Source: Hyphomicrobiales bacterium
GTDB lineage: Bacteria; Pseudomonadota; Alphaproteobacteria; Rhizobiales; Rhizobiaceae
Direction: 5' to 3'
Assembly: GCA_900465685.1 (NCBI GenBank)
Contig: UEGR01000003.1
Location: 362,997-426,996 of the forward strand
DNA length: 64,000 nt
Shown here: in pieces, positions 33,910-43,306 of the stretch
Layout: the number at the start of each line of letters is the position of its first letter
How positions within the stretch are numbered: position 1 is the first letter of the stretch
The notes under the pieces: generated by a model
Told to the model about the DNA's origin: nothing
Seen by the model: only the letters and a program-made list of their open reading frames with translations
Databases searched by the model: none
Translations under genes and position numbers: made by a program

Positions 33910-35678
33910 TTAAGCGGCCAGAAGAACATCAGTGTCGGCACTGTCACGATAGCGATGATGATGGAGAGCGGCAGTCCAAGGCGCGGATAGTCGCTGAATT
34001 TGTAACCGCCCGGTCCCATGACCAGTGTGTTGCACTGGTGGCCGATAGGGGTGAGGAAATCACACCCCGCGCCGATGGCCACGGCCATCAAAAAAGCTTC
34101 CGGCTTGAAACCAAGGCCGGAGGCAAAGCTGGTCGCAATGGGCGCCATGACCAGAACCGTGGCGGCATTATTGAGAAACGGCGTGACCATCATTGCAGCC
34201 ACAAGGATCAGCGCCAGCGCGCCGGCGGGCGGCAGCTGGTGGCCTATAGTGGCGAGCGCTTCGGCGATCAGATCTGTGCCGCCTGTGGTTCTGAGCGCGT
34301 CCGAGACCGGTATCAGAGCCGCCAGCATCACCAGAATAGGTCCGTCAATCTCGTCATAAACTTCGTTGAGCGGGATGACCTTGAAAAGCAGCATCGCAAC
34401 TGCGGCTGCGAAAAACGCAACGGCAACCGGTACGATGCTCAAAGCCGTCGCGCCAATGGCAACAATCAGAATTGCCAGCGGGATGAGGCTCTTGCGGACA
34501 TTGCCGAGCATCAGCTTGCGTCGCGCCAAAGGCAGAAGCTCGAATTCAGGCAGGAAGGTCGATAGGCTGGCTTGTCTGCCCTGAAGCACCAGCACATCGC
34601 CGAACCGTAGGCGCACTTCGCTCAAACGCTCGGTAATGCGCTCGCCCGGGCGGCTGACGGCGAGAAGATTGACGTCATAGCGCGCATAAAGCTCCAGCCG
34701 CTGCGCCGACAGATCGACAAGATGCGAGTTTTTGCCGATAACCGCCTCTACCACCTCAATGTCGGTCGAGCCGCTCGTGTCTTTCGGGTCGCGATTTTCG
34801 GACAGGGTCAGCTTTCCGGCGCTGACAACTGTATCGAGCGCTTTCGGGTCGCCTTCCAGCATCACGATATCGTCCTCGGCAAGCACCGTGTCGGGCAGGG
34901 GCGTGATGCGCCCTTCCTTGCGGATAATGGCCGTGACCATGGCCTCGCCTTCGGCAGGGCGGATAAGTTCGGATATTTGTTTGCCAACCAGCGGAGAGGA
35001 TTTTGAAACGCGCGCTTCCGAAGCGTAGTTCTTGATCTTGATGGCTTCGTCGAGAGAAACATTTTCACGCGTGCGCTGTGGCACCAGCCAGTAGAAGCAA
35101 ACGAGATAGACAAGACCGACCGCGGCAAGAACTGCGCCAACGGGCGTGAAGTCGAACATGGTGAATGGTTCACCGACCATTTCGCCACGAATGCGCGAAA
35201 CAACGATATTGGGCGAGGTGCCAACCTGCGTCATCAATCCGCCGAGCAACGCGCCGAAGGCCATCGGCATCAGGAATGTCGAGGGCGAAACATTGGAGCG
35301 GCGGGCAAACTGAAAGGCGACCGGGATCATGATCGCCAGCGCACCGACATTTTTCACGAAGGCGGAAAGGACCGTCACGATGGCGACCAGGACAGCGAGC
35401 TGCAATCGAACGCTGTTCATTTCCGGCAGAAACCGCTGGACTGCAAGCTGCATCAAGCCGGAACGCGCGACGCCCGCACTGACCACCAGTGCGCTGCCAA
35501 CGATGATGACAATGTCGTCGCTGAAGCCAGTAAACGCTTTATCGAAGGGAACAACACCAACCGCGATGCCGAGCAAAAGTGCGCAAAGCGCCACAATGTC
35601 GTATCGAAACTTGCCCCAGATAAATGCCCCCATCATAAGTACGATCACAGCGAAGGATAGTATTTGTTGATGAGTCAT
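33906..35678 (-). CDS. SLC13/ArsB-type anion permease with two TrkA-C domains
   Basis: A 590-residue inner-membrane carrier. The layout is N-terminal helices (residues 1-200), two RCK-C/TrkA-C ligand-binding domains (~205-380, each with the pattern SPLVGKQISELIRPAEGEAMVTAIIRKEGRITPLPDTVLAEDDIVMLEG), and C-terminal helices. Both halves of the DASS/CitT-like fold are present (KNVGALAIMIPVAFQFARR; FLNNAATVLVMAPIATSFA; PIGHQCNTLVMGPGGYKFSDY). Likely moves sulfate, di- or tricarboxylate; substrate not readable. Convergent with gntK, with overlapping stops (CTAG). Confidence 0.92.
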   Translation of the reverse strand: MTHQQILSFAVIVLMMGAFIWGKFRYDIVALCALLLGIAVGVVPFDKAFTGFSDDIVIIVGSALVVSAGVARSGLMQLAVQRFLPEMNSVRLQLAVLVAIVTVLSAFVKNVGALAIMIPVAFQFARRSNVSPSTFLMPMAFGALLGGLMTQVGTSPNIVVSRIRGEMVGEPFTMFDFTPVGAVLAAVGLVYLVCFYWLVPQRTRENVSLDEAIKIKNYASEARVSKSSPLVGKQISELIRPAEGEAMVTAIIRKEGRITPLPDTVLAEDDIVMLEGDPKALDTVVSAGKLTLSENRDPKDTSGSTDIEVVEAVIGKNSHLVDLSAQRLELYARYDVNLLAVSRPGERITERLSEVRLRFGDVLVLQGRQASLSTFLPEFELLPLARRKLMLGNVRKSLIPLAILIVAIGATALSIVPVAVAFFAAAVAMLLFKVIPLNEVYDEIDGPILVMLAALIPVSDALRTTGGTDLIAEALATIGHQLPPAGALALILVAAMMVTPFLNNAATVLVMAPIATSFASGLGFKPEAFLMAVAIGAGCDFLTPIGHQCNTLVMGPGGYKFSDYPRLGLPLSIIIAIVTVPTLMFFWPLN

Positions 35679-35832
35679 TCAGTACGCGTTCCCAGAAATG
35701 AGAAAATTATTCCTTTTCTGTGTAACGCATAAAATTTCAAACGGAAATTGATTATTCGGGCGCCGTGAATGATGCGCGCTGCAAAAGCGAGAGTGCCTTG
35801 CGCTCTAGTTGTAGAGCGCAAGGCTGTTTCAA

Positions 35833-36888
35833 TCAGTCGCCGATACGGCGGCCATCCGCGTCGAAAAGATGCACGTTCTCCACCGAAGCGCCAACCTTCA
35901 CGACTTCATCGATTGTGTGGCTGGAACGACCGGCCACGCGGAAAACCAGCGGCTTGCCATCGGTTAGCGAGCCATGGATGAAGCTTTCCGCGCCGACCAG
36001 CTCAATCGCGTCGATGCGTACATCGGCATTGAAACCGTCGGCTGCCGGTTCCCCGGCTTCAAGAATGCGCATGTCTTCCGGACGCACACCCAGCGTAAAC
36101 TTGCCAGACGGGGCGTTGATGGCGCTCCCCGGCTGCCAGACTGTGCTTGCGCCGCCTTCCAGCAGGTTCATCGACGGAGAGCCAATGAAGGTCGCAACGA
36201 AGGTCGAGGCAGGCTTTTCGTAAAGCTCGATAGGCGTGCCGACCTGCTCGATATTCCCGGCATTCAGCACCACGAGACGATCAGCCATGGTCATCGCTTC
36301 CATCTGGTCGTGGGTCACATAGACACTGGTTGTGCCGAGCGAACGCTGCAAACGCTTGATCTCGACGCGCATCTGCACGCGTAGCTTGGCATCGAGATTG
36401 GAAAGCGGTTCATCGAAGAGGAATGCCGCCGGTTCACGCACAATAGCGCGACCCATGGCGACGCGCTGGCGCTGTCCGCCCGAAAGCTGGCGCGGCTTAC
36501 GGTCGAGGAATTGTTCGATCTCCAGCGCCTTGGCGGCCTTGCCGATACGGCGTTCGATCTCGTCTTTCGGTGTTTTGCGGTTTTTCAAACCATAAGCGAG
36601 GTTGTCGCGAACTGTCATATGCGGGTAGAGCGCATAGTTCTGGAACACCATGGCGATGTCGCGCTCGGCGGGCTCGACATCGTTGACCACACGGTCGCCA
36701 ATGGCAATCGTGCCGCCGGTGATGCCTTCCAGACCGGCGATCATGCGCAGAAGCGTGGACTTGCCGCAGCCTGATGGGCCGACGAGAACGACGAATTCGC
36801 CATCCTGAATATCCAGTGAAACGCCTTTGATGACTTCAATACCGCCGCCATAGCTCTTGCGGACATTATCAAGAACGATCTTGCTCAT
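35833..36888 (-). CDS. ugpC: UgpC, glycerol-3-phosphate ABC transporter ATPase
   Basis: A 351-residue MalK-type ATPase energising glycerol-3-phosphate/glycerophosphodiester uptake. Walker [11 protein letters not shown]-loop [14 protein letters not shown], signature [17 protein letters not shown], Walker [13 protein letters not shown] and H-loop [11 protein letters not shown] are intact; a TOBE/OB regulatory domain follows from ~residue 240. ATG at 36888 overlaps the ugpE stop by one base (TAATG). Last gene of ugpBAEC. Confidence 0.96.
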   Translation of the reverse strand: MSKIVLDNVRKSYGGGIEVIKGVSLDIQDGEFVVLVGPSGCGKSTLLRMIAGLEGITGGTIAIGDRVVNDVEPAERDIAMVFQNYALYPHMTVRDNLAYGLKNRKTPKDEIERRIGKAAKALEIEQFLDRKPRQLSGGQRQRVAMGRAIVREPAAFLFDEPLSNLDAKLRVQMRVEIKRLQRSLGTTSVYVTHDQMEAMTMADRLVVLNAGNIEQVGTPIELYEKPASTFVATFIGSPSMNLLEGGASTVWQPGSAINAPSGKFTLGVRPEDMRILEAGEPAADGFNADVRIDAIELVGAESFIHGSLTDGKPLVFRVAGRSSHTIDEVVKVGASVENVHLFDADGRRIGD

Positions 36889-37736
36889 TATTTTTCCGTT
36901 TCCACGAGGCCTTTGACGAACCAGCGCTGCATTAGCACGACAACGAGGATCGGCGGGATGATGGCCAGAATTGCCGTTACCATGACATAGTTCCACGGGG
37001 TGGAAGCGTCGGCCCAATCGACCATGCGGCGCAGGCCGATGATGATGGTGTTCATTTTCGCGTCATTGGTAACGAGCAGAGGCCAGAGATACTGGGTCCA
37101 TCCGTAAATGAAGAGAATGACGAAGAGCGCCGCGATATTCGTCTTCGATAGCGGCAAGAGGATGTCGCGCATGAAGCGGAACGGTCCTGCATTGTCGATA
37201 CGTGCGGCTTCGACCAGTTCTCCCGGAATGGTGAGGAAGAACTGCCGGAACAGGAATGTCGCTGTCGCCGATGCCATCAGGGGCAGCGTCAGCCCCGCAT
37301 AGGTATCGATCAGACCAAGATCGACGATAACCTTGTAGGTTGGCAAAATGCGCACTTCGACCGGCAGCATCAGCGTCACAAAGATCATCCAGAAGAAGAA
37401 CATGCGCAGCGGAAAGCGGAAGAAGACAATCGCAAAAGCCGACATGAACGAGATGATGATCTTGCCGATGGCAATCGCCATCGCGACGACGAACGAGTTC
37501 CACAGCAGCCTTTCAAGGCTGACGCCGACAACGCGCTCCACGCCGCCGAATATGGCTTCGTTATAGTTCTCGACAAGGTGATTGCCGGGCAGGAGCGATA
37601 TTGGCGGACGGATGATTTCCGAAGAACTCATCGTCGAGGCGACGAAGGTGTAATAAATCGGAAAGGCGACGATGATGATCCCGAGGATCAGGATCAGATG
37701 GCCGATCAGATTGGAGATGGGGCGTTTTTCGATCAT
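36888..37736 (-). CDS. ugpE: UgpE, glycerol-3-phosphate ABC permease
   Basis: A 282-residue MalG-type permease with six TM helices. The EAA loop is [22 protein letters not shown], about 90 residues from the C-terminus. Start ATG 37736 ([13 protein letters not shown]) with GAGG 8 bases upstream matches the family; a GTG five codons earlier (37751) lies inside the ugpA stop region. Couples to ugpC by a one-base overlap. Confidence 0.96.
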   Translation of the reverse strand: MIEKRPISNLIGHLILILGIIIVAFPIYYTFVASTMSSSEIIRPPISLLPGNHLVENYNEAIFGGVERVVGVSLERLLWNSFVVAMAIAIGKIIISFMSAFAIVFFRFPLRMFFFWMIFVTLMLPVEVRILPTYKVIVDLGLIDTYAGLTLPLMASATATFLFRQFFLTIPGELVEAARIDNAGPFRFMRDILLPLSKTNIAALFVILFIYGWTQYLWPLLVTNDAKMNTIIIGLRRMVDWADASTPWNYVMVTAILAIIPPILVVVLMQRWFVKGLVETEK

Positions 37737-37747
37737 GGCCGCCTCGC

Positions 37748-38629
37748 TCACGAATAATGCACGCGCTTCTCAACGAAGCGGAACTGGAAGGCAGTCAGGG
37801 CGATGACGATGGCCATCAGGATGACCGACTGGGCAGACGACGAGCCGAGGTTCAGATTGACGAAGCCGTCATTGTAAACCTTGTAGACCAGTGTTTCCGT
37901 GGCCTTGGCAGGCCCGCCCCCGGTGACGGCGTGGATGATGCCGAATGTGTCGAAGAACGCATAGGTCGTGTTGACCACCAGCAGGAAGAACGAGGTGGGG
38001 GCCAGTAACGGAAACACGATGGTCCAGAAGCGCCGCGCACCGCGCGCGCCGTCAATGGCAGCCGCTTCGATTAACGACTTAGGAATTGCCTGCAAGCCTG
38101 CGACAAAAAACAGAAAATTGTAGGAAATCTGTTTCCATGCGGCTGCGAAAACAACGAGGCCCATAGCCTGATTGCCGTCGAGAAGCGGATCCCAGGCAAC
38201 GCCATTGCGACGCAGGATATAGGCAAGCGTGCCCATGGCCGGGTTGAACATGAAAAGCCAGAGCATACCGGCGACGGCAGGCGCCACCGCATAGGGCCAG
38301 ATCAGCAATGTGCGATAAAGGGTCTTGCCGCGTATGACACGGTCAGCCGCAGTCGCCAGCAACAGGGCTGCGCCCATAGCGAGAAGTGCGGTCAGGACGT
38401 TGAAGACAATCGTGACCCTGAAGGAATGCAGATAATTCGGGTCCGAAAGAACCGTGCTGAAATTTGCCAGTCCCACGAAAGTGGATTTCAGGCCGAATGC
38501 GTCTTCACGCATGAAGGACTGATAAATGGCCTGACTGGCTGGCCAGAAGAAGAACACCAGCGTCAACGCGATCTGCGGCGCCAGCAGGAAATAGGGTAAG
38601 ATCTTGTTGGGAAACGTGACTTTCTGCAC
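37748..38629 (-). CDS. ugpA: UgpA, glycerol-3-phosphate ABC permease
   Basis: A 293-residue MalF-type permease with six TM helices. EAA loop: [25 protein letters not shown] place the start at GTG 38629 ([15 protein letters not shown]) because AAGGA sits 9 bases upstream and this is the conserved UgpA N-terminus; an ATG 14 codons earlier lies in the ugpB-ugpA gap. Stop is 11 bases before ugpE. Confidence 0.95.
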   Translation of the reverse strand: MQKVTFPNKILPYFLLAPQIALTLVFFFWPASQAIYQSFMREDAFGLKSTFVGLANFSTVLSDPNYLHSFRVTIVFNVLTALLAMGAALLLATAADRVIRGKTLYRTLLIWPYAVAPAVAGMLWLFMFNPAMGTLAYILRRNGVAWDPLLDGNQAMGLVVFAAAWKQISYNFLFFVAGLQAIPKSLIEAAAIDGARGARRFWTIVFPLLAPTSFFLLVVNTTYAFFDTFGIIHAVTGGGPAKATETLVYKVYNDGFVNLNLGSSSAQSVILMAIVIALTAFQFRFVEKRVHYS

Positions 38630-38699
38630 GGGCGATTTCCTTGCAGGAAACAAAGCCGCCCGCTCGATCATGAGCAGGCGGCATTGCTTGATTTAAAAT

Positions 38700-40001
38700 T
38701 TATTGCGCGGCTGCGATCGCTTCGTTTCCGCGTTTGACGGCGTTTTCGAGCGCGGTCTTCGCGTCCTGCTTGCCACCGAGCATGGCTTCGAACTCTTCGT
38801 TCAAAATATCACGCACCTGCGGCAGGTTGACGAGGCGCACGCCCTTGGAGTTTTCGGTCGGCTCCTTGCCCATCATCTGAAGGATCGGCGTTTCGCGGCC
38901 CGGATTCTTTTCATAGAAATCCGACTTTTTGGTTTCTTCGTAAGCGGCTAGCGTCACCGGCAGATAGCCGGACTTCTCGTGCAGCTTGACCTGAATCTTG
39001 GTCTGCGACAGGAAGTTGAAGAACTGCGCAATGCCCTTGTACTGATCGTCGCTGAGGCCAGCGAAAACCCAAAGCGCGGCACCGCCGGGGATGGTGTTCT
39101 GCGGGCCATGACCTTCATAATAAGGCAACTGGCCAATACCGTAATTGATGCCGGATTTGACCACATCGCCGAGACCGCCCGACGATTCCGTCAGCATCGC
39201 GCATTCTCCCGAGGTGAAGAGCTGCTTTGCTTCCGAGGTGCGTCCGCCGTAGCGGAATGCGCCATCCTTGGCGAGATCGGCAATCGACTGGAAGTGCTGG
39301 ATGTAAAGCGGGGAATTAATTTCCAGCTTCACATCGGTGCCGCCGAGGCCGTTTTCGTTGGTGCCGTAAGGAACGTTGTTCCAGGCTGCGAAGTTTTCGG
39401 TCTGGATCCAGGTCAGCCAGGTCGAGGTGAAGCCGCAAGGGGCAGCACCGCTTGTCTTGATCTTCTTGGCGGCTTCAAACACTTCCGGCCAGGTCTTTGG
39501 CGGGTTATTTTCGTCCAGACCAGCCTTTTTGAAGGCATCCTTGTTGTAATAGAGGATCGGCGACGAGGAATTATACGGGAAGGACAGCATCGTGCCATCC
39601 GGCTTGGAATAATAAGCGACGATACCCGGCAGATATTGCGACTTGTCGAACTTGAAGCCGCCCTTTTCCAGCACTTCGGCTGCCGGAACCACGGCACCTT
39701 CTGCGCCCATCATCACGCCGCTACCGGCGTCGAAGACCTGAAGAATTGCTGGCGGCTGCTTGGAACGGAACGCGGCGATGCCTGCATTCAACGTTTCTGG
39801 GTAGCTGCCCTTATAGACCGGAACGATCTTGTAATCGCTCTGGCTTTCATTGAACTCTTTGGTGAGTTCATTGATCATTTCGTTATTGGCGCCGGTCATG
39901 CCGTGCCACCAGGACAATTCGGTCTGGGCAAATGCCTGCGAACCGATGGAAAGAGCAAGAACGCCTGTGAGCGCGGAAGTCGTGATCAGACGGGTAAGCA
40001 T
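38700..40001 (-). CDS. ugpB: UgpB, glycerol-3-phosphate-binding protein
   Basis: A 433-residue periplasmic binding protein. Signal peptide residues 1-25 (IGSQAFAQ), then ELSWWHGMTGANNEMINELTKEFNESQSDYKIVPVYKGSYPETLNAGIAAFR, the classic UgpB opening, and a typical GGAALWVFAGLSDDQYKGIAQFFNFLSQ later. Normal length. ATG 40001 with GGAGG 8 bases upstream. First gene of ugpBAEC. No pho box (CTGTCAT-type tandem) is obvious upstream. Confidence 0.96.
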   Translation of the reverse strand: MLTRLITTSALTGVLALSIGSQAFAQTELSWWHGMTGANNEMINELTKEFNESQSDYKIVPVYKGSYPETLNAGIAAFRSKQPPAILQVFDAGSGVMMGAEGAVVPAAEVLEKGGFKFDKSQYLPGIVAYYSKPDGTMLSFPYNSSSPILYYNKDAFKKAGLDENNPPKTWPEVFEAAKKIKTSGAAPCGFTSTWLTWIQTENFAAWNNVPYGTNENGLGGTDVKLEINSPLYIQHFQSIADLAKDGAFRYGGRTSEAKQLFTSGECAMLTESSGGLGDVVKSGINYGIGQLPYYEGHGPQNTIPGGAALWVFAGLSDDQYKGIAQFFNFLSQTKIQVKLHEKSGYLPVTLAAYEETKKSDFYEKNPGRETPILQMMGKEPTENSKGVRLVNLPQVRDILNEEFEAMLGGKQDAKTALENAVKRGNEAIAAAQ

Positions 40002-40293
40002 GTTTCCTCCTCGGAGTTGAGGTTACGTGAATATCAGGAACAGCCAAGTCTGTTCTCGATAAATCCGGAACCTGCATTATCGTTATTGCGCTTATATGAA
40101 TGCAATTTTTAGGGAAGGATCAACCTTCGATTTCCCCAATGCCAGAGTAAACTCGAAAAAAGTAGTTCTAAAAAAGAAAAAAATCGAAAGCTAGGCGAAA
40201 AATTGTGAAGGACTGTGGATTACTTTGAGACAGGACGCCTATGATGAGACTGTTAGGCAACAGTAATCGGAGACTGACGCTGCTGTCTTGAAC
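40002..40293. other. Intergenic region upstream of ugpB and downstream of the M19 dipeptidase
   Basis: About 290 bases holding the ugpB promoter and the 3' end of the dipeptidase transcript. AT-rich at 40065-40200. I see no pho box, RNA gene or repeat. Confidence 0.45.
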
Positions 40294-40322
40294 GAAAAAA
40301 AGGAGGCCTTGGAGGGCCTCCT
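40294..40322 (-). terminator. Terminator of the M19 dipeptidase gene
   Basis: Stem AGGAGGCC (40301-40308) / GGCCTCCT (40315-40322), loop of 6; on the minus strand it is followed by TTTTTTT (40294-40300). Confidence 0.88.
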
Positions 40323-40359
40323 CGATATCCTATTGAGATGTGTAGATTGGTTCAGCTGC

Positions 40360-41400
40360 TTATTCGCCCCAGGTGCGTTCAAGCACGTCAATCCAGTTTC
40401 CATGGGCGAGCTTGACGATGGAAGCATCGTCGTAGCCATGCGCACGGAATGTCGCGATCACGCGCTGAAGATCAGCGGCGCTGTGCAGGCTGTTCGAGAT
40501 CGTCGTGCCGTCAAAATCCGAACCCAGCGCAAGGTGATCAATACCGATGCGGTTGACGATATAATCCGCATGACGCACCAGTTCATTCAGGTCGGTATTC
40601 GGGTCGCGCCTGCCATCCTCGCGCAGGAAGCCGACGCCGAAATTCAGGCCGACAAGACCGCCGGTATCACGAATGGCGTCGAGCTGCCGGTCGGTCAGAT
40701 TGCGGCTCTGCTGGCAAAGCGCATGGGCGTTGGAATGCGACGCGACGAGCGGTGCATCGGACAGCGCTGCGATATCCCAGAACCCTTTTTCATTCATATG
40801 GGAAAGATCGACCATAACCTTCAATTCATTGCAGGCGCGGATGAGCGCCTTGCCGTGATCAGTCAGGCCCGGCCCGATATCCGGCGATGACGGAAAGCGG
40901 AAGGGAATGCCATGGGCGAAAATATTGGGGCGGCTCCATACCGGACCGAGTGTTCTCAGGCCCGCCGCATGCAGCACATAAAGCGCGTCGAGGCTTTCAT
41001 CGAAAGCTTCCACGCCTTCAATGTGAAAGACGGAAGCGAAGATACCCTTGGCGAATGCATCGCGAATGTCTGCGGCAGTCCGGCAGATGCGCACCTGTCC
41101 CATCGATTTGCGTTCGATATTTTGCAGGATTGCCGCCATGCCCAGTGTCGCCTTCATGGCGTCCGGCTGGCTCGGCGTCGGCAGATTACCATCGGCATCC
41201 AGCTCGCGGGCAGGGGATGGAACATACACCGCGCATAGCCCGCCGCCCAACCCGCCTTTACGGGCACGGGGCAGGTCAATATGTCCGACGTCCTCACCTT
41301 CAAGGAACCGCTTTTCGGGGGCCGGCTTGTTGGAAGACCACAAACGCAGCAGAACGTCATTGTGCCCATCGAATACCGGAATCAGTTGTTCTGTCGCCAT
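40360..41400 (-). CDS. Membrane-dipeptidase family (M19) metallopeptidase
   Basis: A 346-residue zinc dipeptidase related to renal dipeptidase. Metal ligands: His13 and Asp15 in FDGHNDV; bridging Glu in FHIEGVEAF; His in MVDLSHMNEKGFWD and in VASHSNAHALC. No signal peptide, so cytosolic. Members cleave dipeptides, including those with C-terminal D-residues. The divergent neighbour is an S12 D-aminopeptidase-like enzyme, so the two may form a D-peptide or cell-wall peptide salvage pair. ATG at 41400. Confidence 0.93.
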   Translation of the reverse strand: MATEQLIPVFDGHNDVLLRLWSSNKPAPEKRFLEGEDVGHIDLPRARKGGLGGGLCAVYVPSPARELDADGNLPTPSQPDAMKATLGMAAILQNIERKSMGQVRICRTAADIRDAFAKGIFASVFHIEGVEAFDESLDALYVLHAAGLRTLGPVWSRPNIFAHGIPFRFPSSPDIGPGLTDHGKALIRACNELKVMVDLSHMNEKGFWDIAALSDAPLVASHSNAHALCQQSRNLTDRQLDAIRDTGGLVGLNFGVGFLREDGRRDPNTDLNELVRHADYIVNRIGIDHLALGSDFDGTTISNSLHSAADLQRVIATFRAHGYDDASIVKLAHGNWIDVLERTWGE

Positions 41401-41693
41401 CTTGGGAGATTTCCTTCACGCTGATCGTTCAGTTCATGGGGGTAGTGGACCCGCAGACAGCAAATTGCAAACGAGTTTTCTGCAACATGTGTCGCATGTG
41501 ACGCTGTCTGGCGGTCTTGCATGGACAAGAGAATCCGCTTTATCTGCAATCCGGCCACAATCGCTTGGAATGCCGCCCCCGATGTTTCTTGAAAAAGCAT
41601 ACATCCGGCATCCTGGATCGTGGAACAGCTCGGCGGCGGGGGAATGCGCACGCAGAGAGCGTTGAAATGCAAGAGCTGTCTGACGGAGATCTT

Positions 41694-43202
41694 ATGTCAA
41701 TGCATGCAGACTGGAACGCTGCCTCGCAGGCCGCGAAGGTCTATTCGAGAAGCTGGGCGAAAGACGAGCCCGGCGGCGTGATTATCGGTTTTGATCTGGA
41801 CGGGGTCAAATTTGCCTATGCGGGCGGGCTGGAAAGCCTCGCAACGGGTGTTCCGTTTACGGCCAATACGGTCGTGCGCTATGCCTCAATCACCAAGCAT
41901 TTATTCTGCGCCATGGTTCTGCGCCATAGCGATGTCATCAGCCTTGATGATCGCCTTGGCGACCATCTGCCCGAGCTGCAAAGCCCGCTGGCCGATGTGA
42001 CTGTCGGCCGGGCGCTGGACATGACCGGCGGTCTGCCCGATGCGCGCGAATGCCTGACGCTGCTTGGCCTTTCCGTCTACACACAGACCGAGGCGAACCA
42101 GCTTCTGGATTTTCTCGCATCGCTGACCCGGCTCAATTTCGAAGCAGGCAGCGAAATCTCCTATTCCAATACCGGCTATCGTCTGGTGGAAGCCGCACTG
42201 GAGCGCAAGGGTTTCCGCTTTCGCGATTTCATACAGTCTGAAGTTTCCGTGCCGCTCGGCCTGTCGATCGCTACGCCTGACCTCTGGAACGATCCCGTCA
42301 AGGGATTGGCGCCGGGGTACTGGAAGTCGGGCGATAAATGGCAATTGAGCGCTGCTGGGCTACACCTCTCCGCTTCTGGCTCTCTGGTTGGCAGCGGCAT
42401 GGCATTGACCATATGGGCGCAAGCGCTGCTGGAGGGTGAGGGGGCCTATAAGGGATTGCTCGCCAGTTTATCAGCCGAGCGGAACCTGTCGAACGGACGC
42501 CCGACAGGCTATGGTCTTGGCCTGCGCTGGAACGGGGTGGACGGCAAGGCATTTGTCGGGCATGGCGGTTCGCATCCCGGTTACAAAAGCTATTTTCTGC
42601 TCGATCCGCAGGAGAAAAGCGGCATGGTTGTCGTCTCCAACCGGGAAGACGCCAACACGTATAAAATCGCGCGGGACTGCATGGCTGCTCTGTACGGCTT
42701 ACAGCTGCCCGATACCAGCTGCGCTATTCCCGATGGGCTTTACGTCGCAGAAACCGGCCCATTATGGCTGGAAATGCGCAATGGCGTCGCAAACAGCCTC
42801 GATGCCGAAGACACGTTGTACAATGTCGGCGATGGCTGGTTCTCGTCGCTCTCCGCGTCGTCGCCGGTCAAGCTGCGCTGGACGGGCGAGGCGCTGGAAG
42901 GCGAAATCGGTTATGCTCCATGCCGCCTGAAACCTGCATCGGTGACGCCTGCCGGACGAGAACTGGATGGCCACTGGCAGGCATCAGCCTATGGCGCCAG
43001 TTTCGACATCAAGGACGGGCATGTGATTTGGGGTATAGGCCCTACGCGTCGCGCAATGCCGCTGGAAGACATTGGCAATGGTCGGGCGCTTTTTACGCTG
43101 CACGATGGCCCGTGGACGCGGCGCATATGTCTGCACCAACTCGACGATAATCGTCTGGAACTGGTTTTGAGCCGCAGCCGTATGATCGAATATCGCCGGT
43201 AA
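41694..43202 (+). CDS. Serine beta-lactamase-fold hydrolase, D-aminopeptidase-like (S12)
   Basis: A 502-residue S12 enzyme. Catalytic motifs are SITK (Ser65, Lys68), YSN (Tyr157, Asn159) and HGG near residue 290, the last replacing the KTG of beta-lactamases just as in Ochrobactrum anthropi D-aminopeptidase DAP. Two C-terminal lipocalin-like beta domains follow the catalytic ~330 residues, again as in DAP, and it ends with MIEYRR. Sequence differs substantially from DAP, so the exact substrate is open. ATG at 41694 has GGAG 6 bases upstream; ATG 41667 also possible. No signal peptide. Divergent from the M19 dipeptidase. Confidence 0.85.
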   Translation: MSMHADWNAASQAAKVYSRSWAKDEPGGVIIGFDLDGVKFAYAGGLESLATGVPFTANTVVRYASITKHLFCAMVLRHSDVISLDDRLGDHLPELQSPLADVTVGRALDMTGGLPDARECLTLLGLSVYTQTEANQLLDFLASLTRLNFEAGSEISYSNTGYRLVEAALERKGFRFRDFIQSEVSVPLGLSIATPDLWNDPVKGLAPGYWKSGDKWQLSAAGLHLSASGSLVGSGMALTIWAQALLEGEGAYKGLLASLSAERNLSNGRPTGYGLGLRWNGVDGKAFVGHGGSHPGYKSYFLLDPQEKSGMVVVSNREDANTYKIARDCMAALYGLQLPDTSCAIPDGLYVAETGPLWLEMRNGVANSLDAEDTLYNVGDGWFSSLSASSPVKLRWTGEALEGEIGYAPCRLKPASVTPAGRELDGHWQASAYGASFDIKDGHVIWGIGPTRRAMPLEDIGNGRALFTLHDGPWTRRICLHQLDDNRLELVLSRSRMIEYRR

Positions 43203-43306
43203 CACAGGCAATGATTGGCGAAGATGCGGCGGAAGGGCGACCTTACCGCCGCATCTTGCATTATGATAACCTACTTGAATTGATTCAGGTGTGAACGGAG
43301 TTAGCG

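Noticed and set aside
40002-40293. Pho box upstream of ugpB
   Set aside because: Looked for tandem CTGTCAT-like heptamers at 11-bp spacing; none convincing.
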